DNA of 64,000 nucleotides from Draconibacterium halophilum (GTDB lineage Bacteria; Bacteroidota; Bacteroidia; Bacteroidales; Prolixibacteraceae), in assembly GCF_010448835.1 (NCBI RefSeq), contig NZ_CP048409.1:3761501-3825500 (forward strand), written 5' to 3'. Within the stretch, counting starts at the first letter, position 1; every line of letters starts with the position of its first letter. The translations under genes were made by a program, and so were the position numbers. This document shows positions 43,035 through 52,221 of the stretch, piece after piece. The notes below the pieces were generated by a model. That model did no database searches, was not told the origin of the DNA, and saw nothing but the letters and a program-made list of their open reading frames with translations.

Positions 43035-43655
43035 TTGATAATAAAAGCTAAACATCATTTTCTTCTCGATCCGTTTTTCAGACACTACGTGCTTTGGAAA
43101 ATGAAACGGCACTTTCAGTCGTTTTCAATTAATGGAGAAATACACGACAAGGGCTTGCCCATTCTTTTGATTTGTAATCACGTGAGTTGGTGGGATGGCA
43201 TATGGACTTTATATGCAAATCAGCAACTGTTTAAACGGAAATACCATTTTATGATGCTTGAGGAAGAACTTCGCAAAAACTGGTTTTTCCAATATACCGG
43301 CGGCTTTTCCATCAAGAAAAATTCAAAATCAGTTATCGAAACGTTTCATTATACAGCAGAACTTTTGTCTGATGCGCAGAATCTGGTTTTACTTTTTCCG
43401 CAAGGAAAAATAAAAAGTATATATCAGGACAACCTTGTTTTTGAAAAGGGCATTGAAAAGATATTGCAACGAACAAAAAATGATATACAGATTATTTTCC
43501 AGGCCAACCTCATCGATTATTTTGCTGATGCCAAAGCACATGCTTTTTTCAACCTGCTTCACTACAACGGTTCACACCAATTAAAAGAGTTAGAAAACGC
43601 CTACAATACTTTTTATAAAAAGTGTTTGGCGGCACAAGCTAAAAAAGAAGTTTAA
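43035..43655 (+). CDS. PlsC-like acyltransferase in carotenoid cluster
   Basis: A 206-aa lysophospholipid-acyltransferase-fold protein with TTG as probable start codon, 4 nt after cruF. Motif I is NHVSWWDG, with the catalytic His-x4-Asp; FFQYTGGFSIKKNSKSVIE and LLFPQGKIKS supply the acceptor and phosphate-type motifs. In green sulfur bacteria CruD, of this fold, acylates the sugar of carotenoid glycosides; its position between cruF and a glycosyltransferase suggests the same here. A general phospholipid role cannot be excluded. Confidence 0.82.
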   Translation: MIIKAKHHFLLDPFFRHYVLWKMKRHFQSFSINGEIHDKGLPILLICNHVSWWDGIWTLYANQQLFKRKYHFMMLEEELRKNWFFQYTGGFSIKKNSKSVIETFHYTAELLSDAQNLVLLFPQGKIKSIYQDNLVFEKGIEKILQRTKNDIQIIFQANLIDYFADAKAHAFFNLLHYNGSHQLKELENAYNTFYKKCLAAQAKKEV

Positions 43656-43657
43656 CA

Positions 43658-44749
43658 ATGATTATTGCTGCATGGATCATATTCATTTTTACGGCAATTC
43701 AACTTTGGGTTGTTTTGCTAAATGCAATTTTCAGGCAGCCACTTTCTGCTTCTTCGAAAGATTTTAATCCACTCATTTCAATTCTTATTCCGGCACGAAA
43801 TGAAGAACAAAATATAGGTCATTTACTGAAGGACATTCAAAATCAGGAATGGAAAAATTTTGAGGTGTTGATTTTTAACGATCAGTCGGATGATAAAACC
43901 GGTGAAATTGTTGAATCCTACACAAAAGAAGATCAACGGATTCATCTCATCAATTCAGAAGGACTTCCGGATGGTTGGCTGGGGAAAAACTATGGTTGTT
44001 ACCAATTGGCACAAAAAGCAAAAGGAAATTACTTTTTGTTTCTGGATGCCGATGTACGAATTTCGGGAGCAATTATCTCCGGAACAATTGCCAAAGTAAA
44101 AAAACACCAGCTTGGTTTGCTCTCCATTTTCCCGAAACAAAACATGTATTCGTGGGGCGAATATTTGACCGTTCCGAATATGAATTTTATACTGTTGAGT
44201 TTATTGCCTCTGGTTTTTGTGCGGGTTCTACCCTTTTCATCGATGGCAGCTGCAAACGGGCAATTTATGCTGTTTGATGCAAATACATACCGTAAAAATC
44301 AACCACACCAAACATTTCGCGATAATAAAGTGGAAGATATTTCAACAGCTCGACTCTTCAAACAAAAAGGAATTAAAATAGCATGTTTAGCGGGTAATCA
44401 TTCTATTACTTGTCGTATGTACAGCTCGTTTAATGAAGCTGTGAATGGCTTTTCAAAAAATGTAATTATGTTTTTTGGAGACTCCGGAATAGTGGCGGTA
44501 TTCTTTTGGCTGATCACCACGCTGGGATTTATTCCGGTTCTTATCGCATTTCCAAATGAACTGGGTTACACCTATTTTTTTATGCTGATAGCCATCCGCG
44601 TTTTAATTACTTTTGTTAGCCATCAAAACCCGTTTAAAAACCTGGTGCTGGCCATTCCTCAACAAGTGGTTTTGGGACTTTTTATTTTGAAAGCATTTCT
44701 CAACAAATCAAAAAAAACATACCAATGGAAAGGACGAAATATATCATAA
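43658..44749 (+). CDS. Family 2 glycosyltransferase, CruC-like candidate
   Basis: A 363-aa GT-A fold glycosyltransferase. N-terminal helix, then PLISILIPARNEEQNIGHLL, the donor-binding ND pair in VLIFNDQSDD, and the metal motif FLDADV. C-terminal membrane helices follow (FGDSGIVAVFFWLITTLGFI). It starts 2 nt after the acyltransferase. Glucosylation of a hydroxylated psi-end, as by CruC, is the likely task given the CruF and acyltransferase neighbours. This is inference from context. Confidence 0.85.
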   Translation: MIIAAWIIFIFTAIQLWVVLLNAIFRQPLSASSKDFNPLISILIPARNEEQNIGHLLKDIQNQEWKNFEVLIFNDQSDDKTGEIVESYTKEDQRIHLINSEGLPDGWLGKNYGCYQLAQKAKGNYFLFLDADVRISGAIISGTIAKVKKHQLGLLSIFPKQNMYSWGEYLTVPNMNFILLSLLPLVFVRVLPFSSMAAANGQFMLFDANTYRKNQPHQTFRDNKVEDISTARLFKQKGIKIACLAGNHSITCRMYSSFNEAVNGFSKNVIMFFGDSGIVAVFFWLITTLGFIPVLIAFPNELGYTYFFMLIAIRVLITFVSHQNPFKNLVLAIPQQVVLGLFILKAFLNKSKKTYQWKGRNIS

Positions 44750-45468
44750 CATCTCTTTTTATGCTCTTTGTTCTTTCCACAAGTGTTTTTGCTTCGAACA
44801 AAGAAAAGATTTATCAAGCCTACATTAGTGACCGAATGGAGCAGTGGAAAACAGTTATCGACAGGTTGGAAGAGCATAAAACAAAAAATGCTGACTACCT
44901 CATCGAACTGGTAAATTACCAATACGGTTACATCGGCTACAGTTTAGGCGCCAACAATAAAGATGAGGCAAAGAATTATCTCAACCTGGCAGAAAACAAC
45001 CTGGAAATACTGGAGGAAAACAATTTTAATCCGGCGTTACTCAATGCCTACAAAGCTGCTTTCTGGGGATTCAAAATTGGCATTCAACCAATAAAGGCTC
45101 CTTTTTACGGCAGAAGATGCATTAAACGTGTTAACGAAGCACTGGAGTTAAATAATGATTTGGCTTTTGCGCATGTGCAATACGGAAATACGTATTTTTA
45201 TATGCCTGCGGTGTTTGGCGGATCGAAAAAAGTGGCCATTGAACACTTTTTGCTGGCTATTGAACAGATGGAAAAGAAACCCACAGAATTGGAAAATGAT
45301 TGGAATTATTTGAGCTTGCTGAGTTTAACAGGCCAGTCGTATGACGAAATGGGCGAATACGAAAAAGCAAAAGCGATGTACGAAAAAGCTTTAAAATTCG
45401 AGCCCAACTTTAAATGGGTTAAAGACGAACTTTATCCTAATGTAAAAACGAAACTGAAAGAGAGATGA
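44725..45468 (+). CDS. Exported TPR protein in carotenoid cluster
   Basis: A 247-aa protein with signal peptide (YIITSLFMLFVLSTSVFAS). Helical repeats follow, including LINL-type EAKNYLNLAENNLEIL and a clear TPR (MGEYEKAKAMYEKALKFEPN). Its start lies 25 nt inside the glycosyltransferase and its stop overlaps the crtI start by 4 nt, so it is an integral part of the operon. I know of no set role in carotenoid synthesis; a scaffold or unrelated periplasmic function is possible. Confidence 0.8.
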   Translation: MERTKYIITSLFMLFVLSTSVFASNKEKIYQAYISDRMEQWKTVIDRLEEHKTKNADYLIELVNYQYGYIGYSLGANNKDEAKNYLNLAENNLEILEENNFNPALLNAYKAAFWGFKIGIQPIKAPFYGRRCIKRVNEALELNNDLAFAHVQYGNTYFYMPAVFGGSKKVAIEHFLLAIEQMEKKPTELENDWNYLSLLSLTGQSYDEMGEYEKAKAMYEKALKFEPNFKWVKDELYPNVKTKLKER

Positions 45469-46940
45469 AACGGAAAGTTTTAATAGTAGGTGCCGGCATT
45501 GGCGGATTGGCAACAGCAATCCGATTGGTAAAAAACGGATACGATGTTGAGATTATGGAAAAAAACGAACAGGCTGGCGGAAGGCTAAACCAGATTAAAA
45601 AGGATGGGTTTACTTTTGATACCGGTCCGAGTTTTTTCAGCATGTCATACGAGTTCGAAGAATTTGCCAAAGAATGTGGCATTCAGCTTCCGTTTGAATA
45701 TGTGGAACTGGACCCGTTATACACGGTAAATTTCAGAGGCGACGATAAGACCTATTTTTTATACAAAGACATTGATAAACTGGCAGAACAATTTGCCGAT
45801 ATCGAACCTGATTTTAAAGAAAAATTTGAACGCTACATGGAAAAATCCGGGGCGCTTTTTCACGACACGGTTGATATTGTTATCAAACAAAACTTCGATT
45901 CGCTGGCGGGTTATGTTTGGGCTTTAATGCGGGTAAATCCGGTACATATTCCTGTATTATTCAAAAGCTTCTGGAAACATGTTACCCAATACTTTTCTTC
46001 ATCGAAGGCGCAGCAAATTATCTCGCTGGTAGCCTTTTTCCTCGGCCGCACCCCATTCGATACTATGGGCATTTACAGCCTACTTTCGTACACTGAGTTC
46101 CGACACGATGGTTATTACAACGTAAAGGGAGGAATGTATAAAATAATTGAAGGATTTGTGGATGTGCTTAACAAGGAAAAAGTCAAAATACATTACAACA
46201 CAGAAATTAAAGGATTCGAGGAAAAAAACGGTACTTTAAAATCACTGACTGATCAAAACGGAAAATCGTGGTCGGCTGATAGTTATCTGATCAATTCCGA
46301 TGCTGCCTGGTTCCGCGGTAATATTTTTAAGCGCTCTTCTTATGCTCTAAAAAAGCTGGACAAAATGAGCTGGACAATGGGCTATCTTACTTTTTATATC
46401 GGGCTGAAAAGAAAACTGCCACAGGTAAATCATCACAACTATTATTTGGGAACGAATTATAAAGATTATGCAGAGAATGTTATAAAGAATCCGGGAACTT
46501 TACAAAAACCGTATTACTATGTTAATGTACTTTCGAAACACAACAACGAATGCGCTCCTGAAGGTTGCGAAAGCCTGTTTTTTGTATGCCCGGTGCCCAA
46601 CCTATATTTCAAACAAGACTGGTCGGATAAAGACGAAATTGTAGACAGCATCCTCGAAGATTTCTCAAAAAGGATTGGACAGAACATAAAAGATGAAATC
46701 GTATCCAGGACCATTTACACGCCAGAGGAATGGCAAAACAGGTTTAATTTACATCGTGGCAGCGGACTGGGACTTTCGCATAATATGAACCAAATTGGCA
46801 TTATGCGTCCACGTAATGTTGACGAGAAATTCAAAAGCGTTTTCTATGTGGGTGCATCCACCGTTCCGGGTGCGGGAATACCAATGGCCATAATCAGTTC
46901 AAAACTAGCTTTTAAGCGTATTCAGCAACATGTTTCATAA
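45465..46940 (+). CDS. crtI: Phytoene desaturase CrtI
   Basis: FAD-dependent desaturation of phytoene towards lycopene, 491 aa. The dinucleotide-binding motif VGAGIGGLATAIRLVKNGYD is at the N terminus, FDTGPSFFSM and RHDGYYNVKGGMYKIIEGFV are typical, and the C-terminal substrate motif VGASTVPGAGIPMAIISSKL is intact. It is the last gene of the cluster, overlapping the TPR gene by 4 nt. Confidence 0.96.
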   Translation: MKRKVLIVGAGIGGLATAIRLVKNGYDVEIMEKNEQAGGRLNQIKKDGFTFDTGPSFFSMSYEFEEFAKECGIQLPFEYVELDPLYTVNFRGDDKTYFLYKDIDKLAEQFADIEPDFKEKFERYMEKSGALFHDTVDIVIKQNFDSLAGYVWALMRVNPVHIPVLFKSFWKHVTQYFSSSKAQQIISLVAFFLGRTPFDTMGIYSLLSYTEFRHDGYYNVKGGMYKIIEGFVDVLNKEKVKIHYNTEIKGFEEKNGTLKSLTDQNGKSWSADSYLINSDAAWFRGNIFKRSSYALKKLDKMSWTMGYLTFYIGLKRKLPQVNHHNYYLGTNYKDYAENVIKNPGTLQKPYYYVNVLSKHNNECAPEGCESLFFVCPVPNLYFKQDWSDKDEIVDSILEDFSKRIGQNIKDEIVSRTIYTPEEWQNRFNLHRGSGLGLSHNMNQIGIMRPRNVDEKFKSVFYVGASTVPGAGIPMAIISSKLAFKRIQQHVS

Positions 46941-47248
46941 CATAACAATATATGAAATTCCATTGCGAAACAAAACAACTAAATAACAAGCTGAAAATCA
47001 ACACGTAAGAAATATTCAATTGCTTCACTTCCCGAAATTGATAAATATCAAAAACCGAGAGCTCTGTTGTGTGATAAAAATTACAAATAGAAAAGCTATA
47101 TTATGGTTTATTTATATGCGGTATATATCGATATCAGTGAACTGTAATAATAAAATTCTATAGGAATTAAGTCAACTTTTCACGATATTTATTGTTAGTA
47201 AAAGCGACAAATAATACGTCGACAATATTCAAAAAAACTAAATATCTT
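46941..47248. other. Intergenic leader of TCA operon
   Basis: 308 nt without a supported gene. It is AT-rich. No terminator after crtI and no clear promoter core before aconitase were recognised. Confidence 0.4.
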
Positions 47249-49510
47249 ATGTTTGATTTAGACCTAATAAAAAAAGTATATTCAGAACTCCCCGAGAAGG
47301 TAAAAAAAGCCAAAGCTGTTCTGGATAAGCCAATGACTTACGCAGAAAAGATTCTTTATTCTCACCTGTTTGCAGCGCAGGAATTAGCTGCATTTAAACG
47401 CGGAGCAGATTATGTTGATTTTGCTCCCGATAGGGTAGCCATGCAGGACGCAACTGCACAGATGGCATTACTTCAATTTATTAACTCAGGAAAAAAACGA
47501 ACAGCTGTTCCGTCAACGGTACATTGCGACCACTTGATACAGGCGCAGGTTGAAGGGAAAGCCGACCTTGGAGTAGCTAAAAGTGCCAATGCTGAGGTAT
47601 TCAATTTCCTTGAATCCGTTTCGAATAAGTACGGAATTGGATTTTGGAAACCGGGAGCCGGTATTATTCACCAGGTGGTTTTGGAAAATTATGCATTCCC
47701 GGGCGGAATGATGATCGGAACCGACTCGCACACCGTTAACGCAGGAGGACTCGGGATGGTGGCTATTGGAGTTGGTGGTGCCGACGCTGTTGATGTGATG
47801 GCAGGAATGGCCTGGGAACTCAAAATGCCAAAAATGATTGGTGTAAAACTCACCGGTAAATTGAGTGGCTGGGCTGCTCCAAAAGATGTGATATTAAAAG
47901 TTGCCGGTATTCTTACTGTAAAAGGTGGAACCGGAGCTATTATCGAATACTTTGGCGAAGGTGCCAAATCGCTTTCAGCAACCGGAAAAGGGACCATTTG
48001 TAACATGGGTGCTGAAGTAGGTGCTACCACAAGTATTTTTGCTTACGACGAAAGTATGGAGCGTTATTTACACGCTACCGGACGAGCAGAAGTGGCTGAA
48101 CTGGCCAATGGAGTAAAAGAACACCTCGACGCTGACCCCGAAGTTTATGCAAATCCTGAAAAGTATTACGACGAGATAATTGAAATTAACCTTTCGGAAC
48201 TGGAGCCACACGTGAACGGGCCTTTTACTCCCGACCGCGCCACTCCTATCTCGCAGATGAAAAAAGAAGCTGAAGCCAACGGATGGCCAATGGATATTTC
48301 AGTGGGGTTGATTGGCAGCTGTACGAACTCATCATACGAAGATATTTCGCGTGCAGCATCGATTGCCAAACAAGCCGAAGAAAAAGGATTGGTAACCAAA
48401 TCGGAATTTACCATTACACCAGGATCGGAACAGGTACGTTACACCATCGAACGCGATGGATTTATCGATACTTTCGAGAAAATTGGCGGAAAAGTATTTG
48501 CCAACGCCTGCGGACCATGTATTGGCCAGTGGGCACGCCCCGGAGCAGAAAAGGGAGAAAAAAATACGATTGTACACTCATTCAACCGCAACTTCTCGAA
48601 ACGTGCCGACGGAAATCCGAATACCCACGCATTTGTAACATCGCCCGAAATGGTAACAGCGCTGGCAATTGCCGGTCGTTTGGATTTTAATCCTGCAAGC
48701 GATTCGTTGCCAAACAAAAATGGCGTTGAAGTAAAACTTGATCTTCCAACAGGTGAAGAATTACCAAGTAAGGGATTTGATGTAAAAGATCCGGGATTCC
48801 AGGCACCGGCAAAAGACGGATCGAGTGTTGAAATAGAAGTTTCTCCCGAATCGAAACGTCTACAGCTGCTGTATCCGTTTGAAGCCTGGGACGGGAAAAA
48901 TATATCAGGTGCCAAACTGCTGATAAAAGCAGAAGGTAAATGTACAACCGACCACATTTCAATGGCCGGTCCGTGGTTACGTTTCCGTGGCCACCTTGAT
49001 AACATCTCGAATAACATGCTGATAGGTGCAGTTAACGCATTTAACGAAGAATCGAATAAAGTTAAAAACCTGCTTACCGGCGAATACGATGCAGTACCTG
49101 CCGTACAGCGCCAGTACAAAGCCAAAGGAATTCCAACGGTGGTGGTTGGCGATCATAATTATGGTGAAGGGTCATCGCGCGAACATGCTGCAATGGAGCC
49201 ACGTCATTTGGGCGTAAAAGCGGTAATTGTAAAATCGTTTGCCCGAATCCACGAAACCAACTTGAAAAAACAGGGAATGCTGGGATTAACCTTCGACAAT
49301 GAGAACGATTACGATTTGGTTCAGGAAGACGATACCTTTAATTTTATTGATCTGGTAGATTTTGCACCGGACAAACAATTGACAGTAGAAGTCGTTCATG
49401 ACGATGGTTCTAAAGATACCATTAAAGTGAACCACACTTACAATGCGCAACAAATTAAATGGTTCAAAGCAGGATCAGCACTGAATTTAATAAAACGACA
49501 AAATCAATAA
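47249..49510 (+). CDS. acnA: Aconitate hydratase, mitochondrial type
   Basis: Citrate to isocitrate, 753 aa from MFDLDLIKKVYSELPEKVKK (nt 47249); an ATG at 47192 adds 19 residues. The [4Fe-4S] cysteines are in IGSCTNSSYED and NACGPCIGQW. The C-terminal swivel domain has VVGDHNYGEGSSREHAAMEP. HCDHLIQAQVEG and IGTDSHTVNAGGLGM are typical of the eukaryotic-type enzyme. It heads an operon with two isocitrate dehydrogenases and citrate synthase, all of the TCA oxidative arm. Confidence 0.96.
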   Translation: MFDLDLIKKVYSELPEKVKKAKAVLDKPMTYAEKILYSHLFAAQELAAFKRGADYVDFAPDRVAMQDATAQMALLQFINSGKKRTAVPSTVHCDHLIQAQVEGKADLGVAKSANAEVFNFLESVSNKYGIGFWKPGAGIIHQVVLENYAFPGGMMIGTDSHTVNAGGLGMVAIGVGGADAVDVMAGMAWELKMPKMIGVKLTGKLSGWAAPKDVILKVAGILTVKGGTGAIIEYFGEGAKSLSATGKGTICNMGAEVGATTSIFAYDESMERYLHATGRAEVAELANGVKEHLDADPEVYANPEKYYDEIIEINLSELEPHVNGPFTPDRATPISQMKKEAEANGWPMDISVGLIGSCTNSSYEDISRAASIAKQAEEKGLVTKSEFTITPGSEQVRYTIERDGFIDTFEKIGGKVFANACGPCIGQWARPGAEKGEKNTIVHSFNRNFSKRADGNPNTHAFVTSPEMVTALAIAGRLDFNPASDSLPNKNGVEVKLDLPTGEELPSKGFDVKDPGFQAPAKDGSSVEIEVSPESKRLQLLYPFEAWDGKNISGAKLLIKAEGKCTTDHISMAGPWLRFRGHLDNISNNMLIGAVNAFNEESNKVKNLLTGEYDAVPAVQRQYKAKGIPTVVVGDHNYGEGSSREHAAMEPRHLGVKAVIVKSFARIHETNLKKQGMLGLTFDNENDYDLVQEDDTFNFIDLVDFAPDKQLTVEVVHDDGSKDTIKVNHTYNAQQIKWFKAGSALNLIKRQNQ

Positions 49511-49519
49511 TCAAAATTT

Positions 49520-49572
49520 CTTGCCGTGGCGCAAAACTACTTTGGGAGTTGTGCGTCTTGGCGGGAATTAAT
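49520..49572. repeat. Degenerate intergenic hairpin repeat
   Basis: GGCGCAAAACT... AGTTGTGCGTCTTGG between acnA and icd forms an imperfect hairpin. It resembles a common Bacteroidota intergenic repeat with GCG-CAAAG and CTTGGCGGG ends. The longer ATG at 49526 lies inside it, which argues against that start. Confidence 0.5.
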
Positions 49573-49600
49573 TATAACCAGTAAATTAATTAATACGACC

Positions 49601-50827
49601 ATGCAAAAAATTAAAGTGCAAAATCCGGTAGTCGAGCTCGACGGTGATGAAATGACCCGCGTAATTTGGGATTTCATCAAACAAAAACTCATTCTCCCTT
49701 ATCTTGATATTGACTTGAAATATTACGATTTGGGAATGGAAAGCCGCGATGCAACCGACGACCAAATTACAATAGACGCAGCCCATGCCATTCAAAAATA
49801 TGGTGTTGGGGTAAAATGTGCCACCATTACTCCTGACGAAGTTCGTGTGGAAGAATTCGACCTGAAAAAAATGTGGAAGTCGCCAAATGGTACTATCCGT
49901 AATATTTTAGGCGGAACTGTTTTCCGCGAGCCGATTATGATTTCGAATATTCCGCGTTTGGTACCGGGGTGGAAAAAGCCAATTTGCATTGGTCGTCACG
50001 CTTTTGGCGATCAGTATCGAGCTACCGATTTCCTTACCAAAGGCAAAGGGAAACTAACCATCACTTTCACTCCTGAAGACGGTAGTGAACCGATATCGCA
50101 CGAAGTATTCGATTTTGAAGGAAACGGACTGGCAATGGCCATGTACAACACCGACGAATCGATTATTGGGTTTGCCCATTCATGTATGAATCAGGCGCTT
50201 GAAAAAGGATGGCCATTGTACATGTCCACTAAAAATACTATCTTAAAAGCCTACGACGGTCGATTTAAAGACCTTTTCCAGATGGTATACGAAAACGAAT
50301 ACCGCGAGAAATTTGAAGCCGCAGGAATTTGGTACGAACACCGTTTGATCGACGATATGGTAGCCGCAGCCCTGAAGTGGGAAGGCGGATTTGTTTGGGC
50401 CTGTAAAAATTACGATGGCGATGTACAAAGCGATACCGTTGCACAAGGTTTTGGATCGTTGGGTTTAATGACTTCAACATTGGTTACTCCCGATGGGAAG
50501 ACTATGGAAGCTGAAGCAGCTCACGGAACGGTAACACGCCACTTCCGTCAGCACCAGCAGGGAAAACCAACTTCTACAAATCCAATTGCATCAATTTTTG
50601 CATGGACACGAGGTTTGGCTTTCCGCGGCAAACTTGATGATAATCAGGAACTGATTGATTTTGCACATACGCTGGAACAAGTTTGTATTGAAACTGTAGA
50701 ATCGGGCAAAATGACCAAAGACCTGGCGTTAATCATTCATGCTAAAGGATTACAGGAAGCTCATTACTTAACAACAGAGCAATTTTTGGAAGCATTGGAT
50801 GAAAATTTACAGGCAAAACTGAATTAA
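49601..50827 (+). CDS. icd: NADP-dependent isocitrate dehydrogenase, eukaryotic (type II) form
   Basis: About 408 aa from MQKIKVQNPVVELDGDEMTR (nt 49601). Motifs of the eukaryotic-type homodimer: LDGDEMTRVIWDFIK, PNGTIRNILGGTVFREPIM, PGWKKPICIGRHAFGDQYRA and EAEAAHGTVTRHFRQHQQGK. HGTVTRHYR is the usual NADP-specific loop (here HGTVTRHFR). A second, unrelated-subfamily isocitrate dehydrogenase follows at 50931, separated by a palindromic repeat. Confidence 0.94.
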   Translation: MQKIKVQNPVVELDGDEMTRVIWDFIKQKLILPYLDIDLKYYDLGMESRDATDDQITIDAAHAIQKYGVGVKCATITPDEVRVEEFDLKKMWKSPNGTIRNILGGTVFREPIMISNIPRLVPGWKKPICIGRHAFGDQYRATDFLTKGKGKLTITFTPEDGSEPISHEVFDFEGNGLAMAMYNTDESIIGFAHSCMNQALEKGWPLYMSTKNTILKAYDGRFKDLFQMVYENEYREKFEAAGIWYEHRLIDDMVAAALKWEGGFVWACKNYDGDVQSDTVAQGFGSLGLMTSTLVTPDGKTMEAEAAHGTVTRHFRQHQQGKPTSTNPIASIFAWTRGLAFRGKLDDNQELIDFAHTLEQVCIETVESGKMTKDLALIIHAKGLQEAHYLTTEQFLEALDENLQAKLN

Positions 50828-50911
50828 CTGTCATTTCGAACGCAGAGAGAAATCTGTTTCATTAAAGCTTTGAAGCTACAGATTTCTCAGCCGTACCTCC
50901 TCCGAAATGAC
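50828..50911. repeat. Palindromic repeat between the two isocitrate dehydrogenase genes
   Basis: GTCATTTCGAACGCAGAGAG and CAGATTTCTC... CCGAAATGAC form a long imperfect inverted repeat (TCATTTCG/CGAAATGA; AGAAATCTG/CAGATTTCT). It is a widespread Bacteroidota repeat family. Confidence 0.75.
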
Positions 50912-50930
50912 ATCATTGGAAGAATAAAAT

Positions 50931-52196
50931 ATGACAGAAAAAACCAAAATAGTCGCTGGAAAGCTGGTAGTACCCAATTACCCGGTAATTCCATTCATTG
51001 AGGGCGATGGAATCGGAAAGGATATCAGCAGCCCTTCACAACGGGTAATCGATGCTGCCGTTACCAAAGCATACGGTGATACAAAAAAAATTACCTGGAA
51101 GGAAGTGCTGGCAGGCGAAAAAGCTTACCACGAAACCGGAAGTTACCTGCCCGATGAAACCATTGAGGCATTTAAAGAGTACCTCATCGGAATAAAAGGG
51201 CCGCTGCAAACGCCCGTTGGCGGCGGAATTCGTTCGCTAAACGTTGCCTTGCGACAAACACTCGATTTATATGTTTGTGTGCGCCCGGTGCGTTGGTTTA
51301 AAGGCGTGCCCTCTCCTATTCGTTACCCGTCGATGGTGGATATGCATATTTTCCGCGAAAACACCGAAGACATTTATGCAGGTATCGAATACATGATGGG
51401 CGAAGACGAAACAAAAAAGTTTCGCGATTTTCTGGTAAACGAAATGGGTGTCGACAAAATTCGATTCCCCGAGTCATCGTCGTTTGGCGTAAAACCCATT
51501 TCCAAAGACGGATCGGAGCGCTTAACAAAAGCAGCTATTGAATATGCCATCGATCGCCAGTTGCCATCGGTAACCATCGTTCATAAAGGAAATATTATGA
51601 AATTTACCGAGGGTGCTTTCAAAAACTGGAGCTACGACCTGGCAGAAAATGAATTTGCAGAACAGACTTTTACCTGGCGACAATACGAAGCCCTGAAAGA
51701 GGACAAAGGCGAATTGGATGCCAATAAAGCATTGGAAGCCGCGAAAAAGGCCGGAAAAGTAATCGTTAAAGATTCTATCACCGATGCCTTTTTACAGGAA
51801 TCGTTGTTGCACCCGTGGGATCATTCGGTAATTGCCACCATGAACCTGAACGGCGATTACGTTTCGGATCAACTGGCAGCAATGGTAGGAGGAATCGGCA
51901 TTTCGCCAGGAGCCAATATTAATTACCAAAGTGGTTATGCCATTTTTGAAGCAACTCACGGAACTGCGCCCAATATTGCCGGAACGGGTAAAGCTAACCC
52001 GGGCTCATTGATCCTTTCGGCTGTTATGATGTTGGAATATATGGGATGGAACGATGCAGCAGAGCACGTTTACGATGCAATGGAACACGTTTTTGCAAAA
52101 CGTAAAGTAACAAGCGATCTGCATGCGCAAATGGAAGGAGCTACACTGCTAACGACTTCTGAATTTGCCGATGCCATAATTCGAAATATGCATTAA
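50931..52196 (+). CDS. icd: Isocitrate dehydrogenase, bacterial type I form, probably NAD-dependent
   Basis: A 421-aa enzyme of the E. coli Icd subfamily. PVGGGIRSLNVALRQTLDLY holds the regulatory and substrate-binding Ser (Ser113 in E. coli), followed by VCVRPVRWFKGVPSP, FRENTEDIYAGIEY and HGTAPNIAG. E. coli uses Lys344-Tyr345 (HGTAPKY) and Tyr391/Arg395 (VTYDFER) for NADP. Here these are Asn-Ile and VTSDLHA with Ser and Ala, so NADP contacts are lost and NAD use is likely. It is 103 nt downstream of the type II enzyme. Confidence 0.92.
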   Translation: MTEKTKIVAGKLVVPNYPVIPFIEGDGIGKDISSPSQRVIDAAVTKAYGDTKKITWKEVLAGEKAYHETGSYLPDETIEAFKEYLIGIKGPLQTPVGGGIRSLNVALRQTLDLYVCVRPVRWFKGVPSPIRYPSMVDMHIFRENTEDIYAGIEYMMGEDETKKFRDFLVNEMGVDKIRFPESSSFGVKPISKDGSERLTKAAIEYAIDRQLPSVTIVHKGNIMKFTEGAFKNWSYDLAENEFAEQTFTWRQYEALKEDKGELDANKALEAAKKAGKVIVKDSITDAFLQESLLHPWDHSVIATMNLNGDYVSDQLAAMVGGIGISPGANINYQSGYAIFEATHGTAPNIAGTGKANPGSLILSAVMMLEYMGWNDAAEHVYDAMEHVFAKRKVTSDLHAQMEGATLLTTSEFADAIIRNMH

Positions 52197-52221
52197 TTAA
52201 ATAAATCAATAACAATAACAA

